Source: S010-17 sp036478895
GTDB lineage: Bacteria; Bacteroidota; Bacteroidia; Flavobacteriales; Flavobacteriaceae
Direction of reading: 5' to 3'
Assembly: GCA_036478895.1 (NCBI GenBank)
Contig: JAZGEV010000068.1
Coordinates: 1-41,417 of the forward strand
DNA: 41,417 nucleotides
Numbering within the stretch: position 1 is the stretch's first letter; every line of letters begins with the position of its first letter. The notes beneath the pieces are model-generated. The model saw only the letters and a program-made list of their open reading frames with translations. It did no database searches and had not been told where the DNA came from. Of the stretch, positions 25,121-32,458 are shown piece by piece. Both the position numbers and the translations under genes were made by a program.

Positions 25121-25235
25121 TCAGTCTTGATTCTAGGTTTTTTCAGCAAAGCGGTCTTGCATCTTCAAAAATCAGTCTTGACTCTTGATTCTTACAGCGT
25201 AGCGGTCTTGACTCTTTTAAAAAGCGGTCTTGGTT
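25121..25235. repeat. Degenerate tandem array of CGGTCTTGACTCTT-like units
   Basis: Five imperfect units in the 183-bp gap before rlmN: TCAGTCTTGATTCT, AGCGGTCTTGCATCTT, TCAGTCTTGACTCTT, AGCGGTCTTGACTCTT and AGCGGTCTTGG. Some are preceded by CAGCAAAG or CAGCGTAG. The same word occurs alone at 16411-16430. It seems to be a dispersed non-coding repeat; nothing coding was seen in this gap. Confidence 0.7.
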
Positions 25236-25245
25236 ATTAAAAAAA

Positions 25246-26280
25246 TTATTCCATTTTATTAGCCAATTGTCCACAAGCGGCATCAATATCATCGCCGCGA
25301 CTTTTACGAATTACAGCTACAATACCATTGGATTCTAATTTGCGCACATAACGGTCAACAACACTTTTATCAGCCGTTTGATACTCAGCTTCACCAATAG
25401 AATTGTAAGTGATAATATTTACTTTTGACGGCACTTTTTTACAATACGCAATTAAGGCATCAATATCTTGCTCTCTATCGTTATGATCTTTAAAGACCAC
25501 ATATTCAAAAGTTATTTTTCGTTTAGTTTTATCGTACCAATACTGTAAAGATTCAAGCAAGTCGGCTAGATTATTCTTTTCATTAATTGGCATTAAGCGC
25601 GAACGAACTTCGTCTATAGCAGAGTGTAATGAAACAGCTAAATTGAATTTAACATCGTCATCTGCCATTTTTTTAATCATTTTTGGAATACCAACAGTAG
25701 ATAAGGTAATTCGTTTGGATGCCATTCCCAAACCTTCATCTGATGTGATTTTATGAATCGCTTCCATCACATTTTTATAGTTTAGTAATGGTTCGCCCAT
25801 ACCCATAAAAACAATGTTTGATAATTTATGATTGTGATATAACTGACTTTGCTTATCAATTTCTACCACTTGATCGTAAATTTCATCTGCATTTAAATTA
25901 CGCATGCGTTTCAGCTTTGCTGTAGCACAAAAATTACAGTCCAAACTACAACCAACTTGAGAGCTTACACAAGCTGTAGTCCTTGTTTTTGTTGGAATTA
26001 ATACCGATTCCACTATTAAATCATCGTGTAATTTTATGGCGTTTTTTATGGTTCCATCAACGGATTTTTGCATTTTATCAACCTTAATATGATTGATAAC
26101 AAAGTGCTTTTCTAGCATTTGACGTGTGTTTAATGACACGTTTGTCATCGCCTCAAAAGTATGAGCAGATTTTATCCAAAGCCATTCATAAACCTGATTT
26201 CCACGAAAAGATTTATCGCCATTTTCCACGAAAAAATCACGTAATTCTTGTTTACTTAAAGAGCGAATGTCTTTTTTCAT
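25246..26280 (-). CDS. rlmN: 23S rRNA m2A2503 / tRNA m2A37 methyltransferase RlmN
   Basis: A 344-residue radical-SAM enzyme of normal length. The iron-sulfur cluster cysteines are C111, C115 and C118 (CSLDCNFC). The two methyl-carrying catalytic cysteines are C104 (ACVSSQVG) and C336 (DAACGQL). GMGEPLLN, RITLSTVGIP and the N-terminal rRNA-binding domain (FRGNQVYEWLW) also fit. It methylates C2 of A2503 in 23S rRNA and of A37 in some tRNAs, improving translational accuracy. It lies 77 bp downstream of queA on the same strand, so the two RNA-modification genes probably form an operon. Confidence 0.97.
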   Translation of the reverse strand: MKKDIRSLSKQELRDFFVENGDKSFRGNQVYEWLWIKSAHTFEAMTNVSLNTRQMLEKHFVINHIKVDKMQKSVDGTIKNAIKLHDDLIVESVLIPTKTRTTACVSSQVGCSLDCNFCATAKLKRMRNLNADEIYDQVVEIDKQSQLYHNHKLSNIVFMGMGEPLLNYKNVMEAIHKITSDEGLGMASKRITLSTVGIPKMIKKMADDDVKFNLAVSLHSAIDEVRSRLMPINEKNNLADLLESLQYWYDKTKRKITFEYVVFKDHNDREQDIDALIAYCKKVPSKVNIITYNSIGEAEYQTADKSVVDRYVRKLESNGIVAVIRKSRGDDIDAACGQLANKME

Positions 26281-26357
26281 GGGTTATTAAATAAAAAAAT
26301 TCACAGAAATATTAAAATTAACAAGCTCAGTGATTCTTTAGCTTTTGTTTTATAATA

Positions 26358-27407
26358 TTAAATCACCAACATTGCATCACCATACGCTAAGAAATTATAT
26401 TTTTCCTTAATAGCTTCAGCATAAGCTTCTTTTAATAAATCCAATCCGGCGAAAGCCGCAACAGACATCATTAAAGTAGATTTTGGTAAATGGAAATTAG
26501 AAATCATAGCATTTGCGATACTAAACTCATGTGGAGGAAAAAGAAATTTATTAGTCCATCTTTCCGTTTGTTTTAATGAATTATAAGCCGAAACCGAACT
26601 TTCAATAGTTCGCATAACCGTTGTACCAACAGCGCAAATGCGTTTTTTATTTTTCATAGCTTCATTTACAATGTCAGCTGTTTCTTTAGTAACAAATATT
26701 TTTTCAGAATCGGTTTTATGTTTCGATAAATCTTCTACTTCTACAGGCTGAAAAGTACCTAAACCAATATGTAAGGTTACTTTTGGTAATTCTACACCTT
26801 TAATTTCCAATCGTTTTAACAAGTGTTTTGAAAAATGCATTCCAGCAGCTGGAGGAAATACAGCGCCTTCGTGCTCAGCATAAATGGTTTGGAAACGCTC
26901 TGCATCTTCCTCTTCTGCTTGTCGTTCCATATATTTAGGAATTGGCGTTTCACCTAATTCATTTAATTTTGCTCTAAACTCTTCATATGATCCATCAAAA
27001 AGGAAACGTAAGGTTCTTCCACGCGATGTTGTATTATCAATCACTTCGGCAACCAAGCTACCATCTTCACCAAAAAATAATTTATTCCCAATACGTATTT
27101 TCCTTGCCGGATCAACAAGTACATCCCACAAACGCGTTTCAGCATTTAATTCACGTAATAAAAACACTTCAATTCTTGCGCCGGTTTTTTCTTTGTTACC
27201 AAATAAACGAGCAGGAAAAACCTTTGTGTTGTTAAAAATCATCACATCACCTTCGTCAAAATAATTAATTAAATCCTTAAACATTTTATGCTCAATTGTA
27301 CCTTCTTTGCGATTTAGAACCATTAATCTAGACTCATCACGGTTATATGCAGGTTTTTTTGCAATTAATTCTTCTGGCAATTCAAAGATAAATTGAGATA
27401 ATTTCAT
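26358..27407 (-). CDS. queA: S-adenosylmethionine:tRNA ribosyltransferase-isomerase QueA
   Basis: A 349-residue protein of the usual length. It shows the QueA hallmarks: the start KLSQFIFELPEELIAKKPA, RDESRLMVLNR, VMIFNNTKVFPARLFG, FQTIYAEHEGAVFPPAAGMH and NFHLPKSTLMMSVAAF. It transfers the ribosyl part of SAM to preQ1 in tRNA, forming epoxyqueuosine at the wobble position. It is led by a clear minus-strand promoter and followed by rlmN. No other queuosine genes are in the window. Confidence 0.97.
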   Translation of the reverse strand: MKLSQFIFELPEELIAKKPAYNRDESRLMVLNRKEGTIEHKMFKDLINYFDEGDVMIFNNTKVFPARLFGNKEKTGARIEVFLLRELNAETRLWDVLVDPARKIRIGNKLFFGEDGSLVAEVIDNTTSRGRTLRFLFDGSYEEFRAKLNELGETPIPKYMERQAEEEDAERFQTIYAEHEGAVFPPAAGMHFSKHLLKRLEIKGVELPKVTLHIGLGTFQPVEVEDLSKHKTDSEKIFVTKETADIVNEAMKNKKRICAVGTTVMRTIESSVSAYNSLKQTERWTNKFLFPPHEFSIANAMISNFHLPKSTLMMSVAAFAGLDLLKEAYAEAIKEKYNFLAYGDAMLVI

Positions 27408-27434
27408 ATTTTTTTTGTTTTAATTATAAGTTGG

Positions 27435-27466
27435 CAAATATACAACATCGGGATAGGCGTTGTCAA
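27435..27466 (-). promoter_or_regulatory. Promoter of the queA-rlmN operon
   Basis: On the minus strand TTG (27464-27466, within TTGACA) and TATATTTG (27435-27442) are 21 nt apart, with a 27-nt leader to the queA ATG. The 366-bp gap 27408-27773 holds this promoter, the short MITE copy and the ubiE promoter; no gene was seen in it. Confidence 0.68.
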
Positions 27467-27573
27467 GTGTTTAGAGAATTATTTTAAAATTTTCTTTTCA
27501 GCTTCGATTTTCAGAAGATAGTGTTTTTCTCTTAACCCTATTTTCTTTCTACTTGGTTCTTTCCTCTTGCTAG

Positions 27574-27708
27574 GGCAAACTCATACTTTTAATTTTTACT
27601 GTCATTCCTGATTTCGAAGGAATGACATTTGATTTTAATTACAGTTTCTAGAAATAATATGATTTCCTTTAAAAAAACAACTCCTTTTTATTTAAGTGTG
27701 AGTTTGCC
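27574..27708. mobile_element. MITE-like element, copy 2 (short form)
   Basis: A 135-bp element with the same terminal inverted repeats as 21307-21482 and the same flanking interior (ATTTGATTTTAATTACAGTT, then CTAGAAATAATAT). Its centre is a single simple hairpin (GTCATTCCT / AGGAATGAC) in place of the double hairpin of copy 1. It is bounded by an exact 11-bp direct repeat, TTTCCTCTTGC, at 27560-27570 and 27709-27719, as expected of a target duplication. Both copies lie in the same orientation. Confidence 0.85.
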
Positions 27709-27751
27709 TTTCCTCTTGCCTCTTGTTTCTTTTTAAACCCAAAAGTTTTAC

Positions 27752-27759
27752 TATCTTCG
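27752..27759 (+). promoter_or_regulatory. Probable -7 box of ubiE/menG
   Basis: TATCTTCG, one base off TAnnTTTG, lies 14 nt before the ATG at 27774. No well-spaced TTG is present. It lies 43 nt beyond the MITE end, so the element or its flank replaces the usual upstream promoter region. Confidence 0.45.
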
Positions 27760-27773
27760 CCAAAAAATAAAAA

Positions 27774-28514
27774 ATGACCAAAAAAGTCGTCACGCCTTAT
27801 AAAGATTCTCATTTAGGAAAAAAAGAACAAGTCACAAAAATGTTTGATGAAGTATCGTCTAAATATGATTTTTTAAACCGCATTCTTACGTTTGGTTTGG
27901 ATATTGGTTGGCGTAAAAAAGTGGTTAAAATTGTAAAAACTCACGCGGATACATCTAACAAAAAAATACTTGATATAGCCACAGGAACAGGTGATTTAGC
28001 CATTATGTTGAGTACAATTAAAGATGCAGAAATTACGGGATTGGATATTTCTAAAGGCATGTTGGACGTTGGTATTAAAAAAGTAAAAGCAAAAAAGTTA
28101 GAAAATAGGATTGTCATGGTTTTAGGCGATTCAGAAAAATTACCTTTTAGTGATGCGTCGTTTGATGCAATAACCGTTGGTTTTGGTGTTCGTAATTTTG
28201 AAGATTTAGATAAAGGCTTAACTGAAATTTATAGAGTTTTAAAGCCAAATGCTGTTTTTGTGGTATTAGAAACTTCGCAACCACAAAAATTTCCGATGAA
28301 ATACTTATTTAAATTTTATTCAAAATATATTATTCCTACTATTGGTGGTTTGTTTTCTAAAGATAAAAAAGCCTACAGTTATTTACCCGAATCTGCTACA
28401 AATTTCCCATATGGAAAAGCTTTCAACAATATTTTATTAAAAAATGGGTTTAATACTGCAATTGATAAACCTGTAGCATTTGGTGTTTCCACAATTTATA
28501 CAGCAACAAAATAA
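27774..28514 (+). CDS. ubiE: Demethylmenaquinone methyltransferase
   Basis: A 246-residue class I SAM methyltransferase. The UbiE/MenG signature regions are present: YDFLNRILTFGLDIGWRKK, the SAM-binding loop ILDIATGTGDLAI, the DSEKLPFSDASFDAITVGFG region, and GVRNFEDLDKGL. It carries out the last methylation of menaquinone, the respiratory quinone expected in this group, so menG would be an equally valid name. The start MTKKVVTPYKDS is typical of Bacteroidota homologues. The stop is followed after 6 bp by the PorT-like gene, an arrangement I recall from other flavobacteria. Confidence 0.95.
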   Translation: MTKKVVTPYKDSHLGKKEQVTKMFDEVSSKYDFLNRILTFGLDIGWRKKVVKIVKTHADTSNKKILDIATGTGDLAIMLSTIKDAEITGLDISKGMLDVGIKKVKAKKLENRIVMVLGDSEKLPFSDASFDAITVGFGVRNFEDLDKGLTEIYRVLKPNAVFVVLETSQPQKFPMKYLFKFYSKYIIPTIGGLFSKDKKAYSYLPESATNFPYGKAFNNILLKNGFNTAIDKPVAFGVSTIYTATK

Positions 28515-28520
28515 TAACTA

Positions 28521-29228
28521 ATGAAACGTATTATAATTTTAAGTATCTTTTTTTCACTATTTATAGGTTCAAAATTTTATGCGCAAAGTCGCATAATAAA
28601 TTTACCGAACGAAGATAAAAAAGATTGGAATTTTGGGTACTATTTAGGCATAAACAAATACAGTTTTGTGATAGATTATAAAGAATCTTTATATCCCGAA
28701 ACCAATGTTGTTATTGATGCAGGTTATGGTTTTAATGTTGGTGTTGTTGCCGAGCGTAATATTAATAAAAATTTTAGCATCCGTTTTGAGCCAGGAATTT
28801 CGAACAATGTAAAACAATTGTATTTTAACAATAAAGGGTTGCTCACACAAAATGATAGTTTGCGTAAAGTGTCATCTACCTATTTAAGACTGCCTTTTTA
28901 TGCAAAATTTAGTACAGATCGATTGGATAATATTCGTCCATATGTAGTTACAGGTGCATCGTACGATTATAATTTTTCAAATAATGAAAAAAATCCCGAT
29001 GACAATACCTCTGGTGAATTTAGAATGAAAGCACATAACTTTATGTATGAAGTTGGTGTTGGCATTGATATTTACATGTCGTTTTTTAAATTTTCTCCAT
29101 CCATTAGAGGTGTTTTTGCAATGAATAACGAATTGGTTCCCGATAATGTAGATGCAACAAGCGCCTACACAGGACCAATTGATAATTTTGCAACACGTGG
29201 TATCTTTTTAAAGTTTACTTTTGAGTAG
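28521..29228 (+). CDS. porT: PorT-like type IX secretion / gliding outer-membrane protein
   Basis: A 235-residue outer-membrane beta-barrel protein with signal peptide (to about 22, FIGSKFYAQ) and an eight-strand-like barrel starting DWNFGYYLGINKYSFVIDYK. The early NLPNEDKKDWNFGYYLG region, the length and the position right after ubiE fit PorT/SprT, a component needed for the type IX system and gliding. The window also encodes three T9SS cargo proteins. It could instead be another member of the PorT-fold superfamily; no residue is decisive. It ends 14 bp inside the converging XRE gene. Confidence 0.75.
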   Translation: MKRIIILSIFFSLFIGSKFYAQSRIINLPNEDKKDWNFGYYLGINKYSFVIDYKESLYPETNVVIDAGYGFNVGVVAERNINKNFSIRFEPGISNNVKQLYFNNKGLLTQNDSLRKVSSTYLRLPFYAKFSTDRLDNIRPYVVTGASYDYNFSNNEKNPDDNTSGEFRMKAHNFMYEVGVGIDIYMSFFKFSPSIRGVFAMNNELVPDNVDATSAYTGPIDNFATRGIFLKFTFE

Positions 29229-29460
29229 ATGTTGTTTGTAGTAAATCTATAATATCCACATCAAGTGCTTTTGCTATTTTACGTAAATTTAATAGTGTTA
29301 AATTTCGTTTGCCAGCTTCAATGTTATTATAACTACTTTTATCAAAATTACAGCGATAAGCAATTTCGTTTTGACGTATTTTTTTAGATAAACGAATGAT
29401 TCTTATTCTTTTCCCAATACGCTTTAAAAACTCTTTATCACTATGTTTCTTTTCTATCAC
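29215..29460 (-). CDS. Small XRE-family HTH regulator
   Basis: An 81-residue protein that is almost entirely a helix-turn-helix domain (about 14-75): GKRIRIIRLSKKIRQNEIAY, then FDKSSYNNIEAGKRNLTLLN and LRKIAKALDVDIIDLL. It begins with GTG; no better in-frame start is visible. The 3' end overlaps porT by 14 bp on the opposite strand. It is divergent from the broken lipoprotein gene at 29576 and may have regulated that accessory patch. It is probably a dimeric repressor with unknown operator. Confidence 0.82.
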   Translation of the reverse strand: MIEKKHSDKEFLKRIGKRIRIIRLSKKIRQNEIAYRCNFDKSSYNNIEAGKRNLTLLNLRKIAKALDVDIIDLLQTTSTQK

Positions 29461-29575
29461 ATTGCGATATTCATATTTTTCACAATTAAAAAGTTATAAT
29501 ATATTTCAACTATTAAGTTATTTTTTTTAAGAAAGAAATTCTTAAAAAATGATTAACTTTAAACCGAAGAAATAA

Positions 29576-30404
29576 ATGCTAAAAAAGAAAAATGTCTTAC
29601 AAATAATAGTATTGTTGTTTTTGGCAACATTTTTGTTTGTAAATTGTGAGCGGGATGAGTTTGAAAAAACAAACTCTAAGTTTTCATTAAATAAAATTGC
29701 TCATCAAAAAGTTATGGAGAATCAAAAGGTTGAAGCAAAAATAGCAAATTATAAAACCTTAGTTCAGAAAGAAGTTGCAACTAACAATCAAGCAAGGTTA
29801 ATATATTTGAATGATTATAATTTTACTATTGATACAGAAAAGGTAATGTACTTAGAAAATAATACTACGGGATACCATTCGTAATGGAGAAGTCATGCTA
29901 ATTGAGCCTGTTGGAACTCAAAAATATGAAATGATTGCTCATACACATAATTCACCAGCAAGTAATACATATTCTGTATTTTCATTTTCTGATCTTAGAG
30001 TAATTAGCAATCTTTTAAGAAGAAATAAAATTGACAACTCAAAATTTGTTTGTTTTCTTTCAACTGCAGATGGAACTAATTATGCTTTTACAATAGATGA
30101 TCCAGTACAGTTTTTAAAGGTGTTTGCTTTATTAAAAGACGTTGGTTATGACCAGGCTACTTCGCAAAACAGAAGTAATCAAAACATAAAATATTTTGAT
30201 GATTATAATATATCTCCGACAAATACCCCTTTAATTGTTGAAAATAGTACAAGCAATTTAGATGATGAAAAATACTTTTTAGATTTTATAAGTGCAACTA
30301 ATTTAAGTTTAACATTATTTGAAGTCAATAATACATTCGATTCTTTTGAAAAAGTATCGCATAATACAACAACTGGAAATATAGATAAAATAACCTGTAA
30401 TTAA
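29576..30404 (+). pseudogene. Broken JAMM-like secreted lipoprotein gene
   Basis: Two adjoining frames belong together. The first (29576-29884) encodes a lipoprotein signal (lipobox FVNC) and an N-terminal piece ending DYNFTIDTEKVMYLENNTTG. It stops at TAA 29882. The second is open from 29856 and, read as IRNGEVMLIEPVGTQKYEM, continues into AHTHN and VFSFSDLR, a JAMM/MPN-like HxH...SxxD pattern, to a stop at 30404. Dropping one base (or restoring two) in GGATACCATTCG at 29871-29882 joins the frames as NNTTGY-IRNGEV. Flavobacterial proteins that I recall with these two ends have a long middle, so an internal deletion plus a frameshift is likely. The internal ATG at 29895 is a poor start for an intact gene. 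Translation of the second part alone remains possible. Confidence 0.66.
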
Positions 30405-30414
30405 ATTTAAAAGA

Positions 30415-30963
30415 ATGAAAAAAGCAATAACAATATTAATCATAATAGTCTTTGCAAGTTGTAAAGCTCAAGAAGTTAATATAAATACTCTTAATCAAGG
30501 TGATAATACTGGAAAATATTTTAAAGATTTAGATAATAATTTTCAGCCATTTATTGGTACTTGGGATTATGTTTATGGAAATACTACATTTAGAGTATTA
30601 TTTTATAAAACAGAAATGAAATCATTTGGGTCATATACTATGGATGTTATAGAAGGTAGTTTTTTAATTATTGAAAACGCGGACACATTAAATGAAAATA
30701 TTATTCATAATTCTATTATTTTCTATCCTAATAGTGGTCAGACTTCTACAAGTGTAATTTGGGGAGTTTCAACTGACGCTATTATATTAAATGCTTCAAT
30801 TGATGATAATTCAATAGATTTTTCTACAGGTATTTTAAATGGAAAACTAACCTTTGAGATAATCAACAATTCAAATCAAGCTCAATGGACAGTTACTAAA
30901 ACCATAAATATTGAAGGGCATGAATTTAATATACCTACAAATACTATTTTAACAAAGCAATAG
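30415..30963 (+). CDS. Lipoprotein of a flavobacterial family (DUF6705-like), copy 1
   Basis: A 182-residue protein with a lipoprotein signal (lipobox FASC) and a mature domain starting KYFKDLDNNFQPFIGTWDY, a mostly beta fold. The motif YFKDxDNxFxxFxGTW is shared with the next gene and matches my memory of the DUF6705 family, which has no known function. It lies 10 bp after the broken JAMM-like gene and 52 bp plus a terminator before its paralogue. It should be anchored in the outer or inner membrane on the periplasmic side or outside. An accessory or protective role for the upstream secreted protein is only a positional guess. Confidence 0.75.
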   Translation: MKKAITILIIIVFASCKAQEVNINTLNQGDNTGKYFKDLDNNFQPFIGTWDYVYGNTTFRVLFYKTEMKSFGSYTMDVIEGSFLIIENADTLNENIIHNSIIFYPNSGQTSTSVIWGVSTDAIILNASIDDNSIDFSTGILNGKLTFEIINNSNQAQWTVTKTINIEGHEFNIPTNTILTKQ

Positions 30964-30984
30964 AATCAAACATTAAATAAATTT

Positions 30985-31020
30985 AATCCTTCAAAATCTC
31001 AAAAACTTTGAAGGATTTTT
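30985..31020 (+). terminator. Terminator between the two paralogous lipoproteins
   Basis: Stem AATCCTTCAAA / TTTGAAGGATT with an 11-nt loop and a T tail, 22 nt after the stop codon. It separates the two lipoprotein genes into different transcripts. Confidence 0.85.
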
Positions 31021-31039
31021 CGTTATACTTAATTATCAT

Positions 31040-31047
31040 TATATTTG
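31040..31047 (+). promoter_or_regulatory. -7 box 4 nt before the second lipoprotein start
   Basis: TATATTTG ends 4 nt before the ATG at 31052, again predicting a leaderless mRNA. The -33 position falls in the T tail of the preceding terminator and has no TTG. Confidence 0.55.
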
Positions 31048-31051
31048 TATT

Positions 31052-31651
31052 ATGAGATTCTTACTTTACTTAGTATTAATTATGTTTTCAAGTTGCAAAG
31101 CACAACAAGTAATCACTCCAATTTTTGATAACGATTCCCCAGAAAGAGATCCAAATAATTATTTTAAAGATGTAGATAATGATTTTGATAAATTTGAAGG
31201 CACATGGAAATATCAAGACACATTAAGGGAATTTACAATTAAATTAGAAAAAAAGGATTCCGTAAATGATAATGATGGAAGTTATGTTTATGATTTGTTA
31301 ATTGGAGAATATTTATATAAGGAAAATAATGTAGAAATAGTAAATACGCTTAGTGATATGGATGATCCAACTATAATTGGTTTTAATCATAATATTGTTG
31401 GTAATTTTATTGCACATAAATTTAATAGGCCAGCCTGTGATAATTGCAGTTTAGATGAAAGGAGAGTAACTTTAATTATAAACAACCCAACTAATATAGA
31501 TGGAATGGGTTGGATTACATTAAGACACATTGTTGTTGATGGCTTAGAACAATTAGAAGCGACAATAAAAGATGAAAGTCTAATAGGTGTTTCACCAAAA
31601 CCAAGATTGGATGTGCCAAATGGTAATTACATTTTAATTAAAGAGCCTTAA
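31052..31651 (+). CDS. Lipoprotein of a flavobacterial family (DUF6705-like), copy 2
   Basis: A 199-residue paralogue of the 30415 gene. The lipoprotein signal (MRFLLYLVLIMFSSCKAQ) precedes YFKDVDNDFDKFEGTWKYQD, then a repeated beta pattern, LLIGEYLYKENNVEIVNTL, and a Cys pair (PACDNCSLDE) absent from copy 1. It ends PRLDVPNGNYILIKEP. Function unknown. It has its own -7 box and sits 31 bp from the end of the converging methyltransferase gene. Both copies share the CKAQ start of the mature protein. Confidence 0.76.
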   Translation: MRFLLYLVLIMFSSCKAQQVITPIFDNDSPERDPNNYFKDVDNDFDKFEGTWKYQDTLREFTIKLEKKDSVNDNDGSYVYDLLIGEYLYKENNVEIVNTLSDMDDPTIIGFNHNIVGNFIAHKFNRPACDNCSLDERRVTLIINNPTNIDGMGWITLRHIVVDGLEQLEATIKDESLIGVSPKPRLDVPNGNYILIKEP

Positions 31652-31682
31652 AATTAGATGCTTGCAAAATTTTAAAGAGTTT

Positions 31683-32420
31683 TTATTTCCCTCTACAAAA
31701 TTCACTCAATAAAACAGCTGTTGCTGTAGCAACATTCAAACTTTCCGTATCTTGTTGTTCTCCAAAATGTGGAATGTTTAAACTGTTAGTAGCTAAGGCA
31801 ATTAGCTCTTTTGAAATGCCTTTTCCTTCATTACCCATAATGATAAGCGCTTTTTTGGGTAATTTGGTTTTGTAGATATTTTCACCGTCCAATAAACTAG
31901 CATAAATGGGAAGAGTTGTGTTTGTTAAATACGTTTCTAGGTCTGTATAAACAACGCTTACACGTGTTAATGAACCCATTGTTGCTTGCACCACTTTTGG
32001 GTTGTAACAATCTACAGTAGTTGGTGAGCACACAATGCTTTTAATACCAAACCAATCGCATAAACGGATAATTGTTCCCAAATTTCCAGGATCTTGTACA
32101 GCATCTAAAACGAGTGTTAAATCACTTTCTACTGTATGTTTTTTTTCTGATAATCTAAAAACAGCCAAAATTTCAGTAGGATTTTTTAAACTGCTTATTT
32201 TTTTAAGTTCGTTGTTTGTAATTATATATTCTTTGTCTTCTTTTAAATTGGGCATTGGATTAACAAAGGATTCGGTAGCGTATAAAATTTCCAATTCATA
32301 ATTAGACTTAAGAAACTCCAAAACAGATTTTTTCCCTTCAACAACAAATAACTTATACTTGGTTCTGTATTTTTTTTGCTGTAAACTCGTTATTAATTTA
32401 ATTTGACTTTTGCTTAACAT
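31683..32420 (-). CDS. TrmH/SpoU-family RNA 2'-O-methyltransferase
   Basis: A 245-residue SPOUT enzyme. The N-terminal substrate-binding part starts LSKSQIKLITSLQQKKYRTK and contains FVVEGKKSVLEFL. The C-terminal methyltransferase knot has the three motifs: DAVQDPGNLGTIIRLCDWFG (with the catalytic Arg), IIMGNEGKGIS and LNVATATAVLLSEF. It 2'-O-methylates a ribose in rRNA or tRNA; the exact position cannot be deduced. It is divergent from the TamL-like gene, with 38 bp between starts, a pairing that I recall as common in flavobacteria. Confidence 0.92.
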   Translation of the reverse strand: MLSKSQIKLITSLQQKKYRTKYKLFVVEGKKSVLEFLKSNYELEILYATESFVNPMPNLKEDKEYIITNNELKKISSLKNPTEILAVFRLSEKKHTVESDLTLVLDAVQDPGNLGTIIRLCDWFGIKSIVCSPTTVDCYNPKVVQATMGSLTRVSVVYTDLETYLTNTTLPIYASLLDGENIYKTKLPKKALIIMGNEGKGISKELIALATNSLNIPHFGEQQDTESLNVATATAVLLSEFCRGK

Positions 32421-32439
32421 TTAAAATAGCTTACATTTG
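32410..32439 (+). promoter_or_regulatory. Promoter of the TamL-like gene
   Basis: TTG (32410-32412) and TACATTTG (32432-32439) are exactly 19 nt apart. The promoter overlaps the first codons of the divergent methyltransferase gene. The coding start follows 19 nt after the -7 box. Confidence 0.75.
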
Positions 32440-32458
32440 GGGTATAATTAGAAAACAA

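Noticed and set aside
25121..25235. CRISPR-like array before rlmN
   Set aside because: Units are imperfect, spacing is irregular (0-25 nt) and no cas gene is near.
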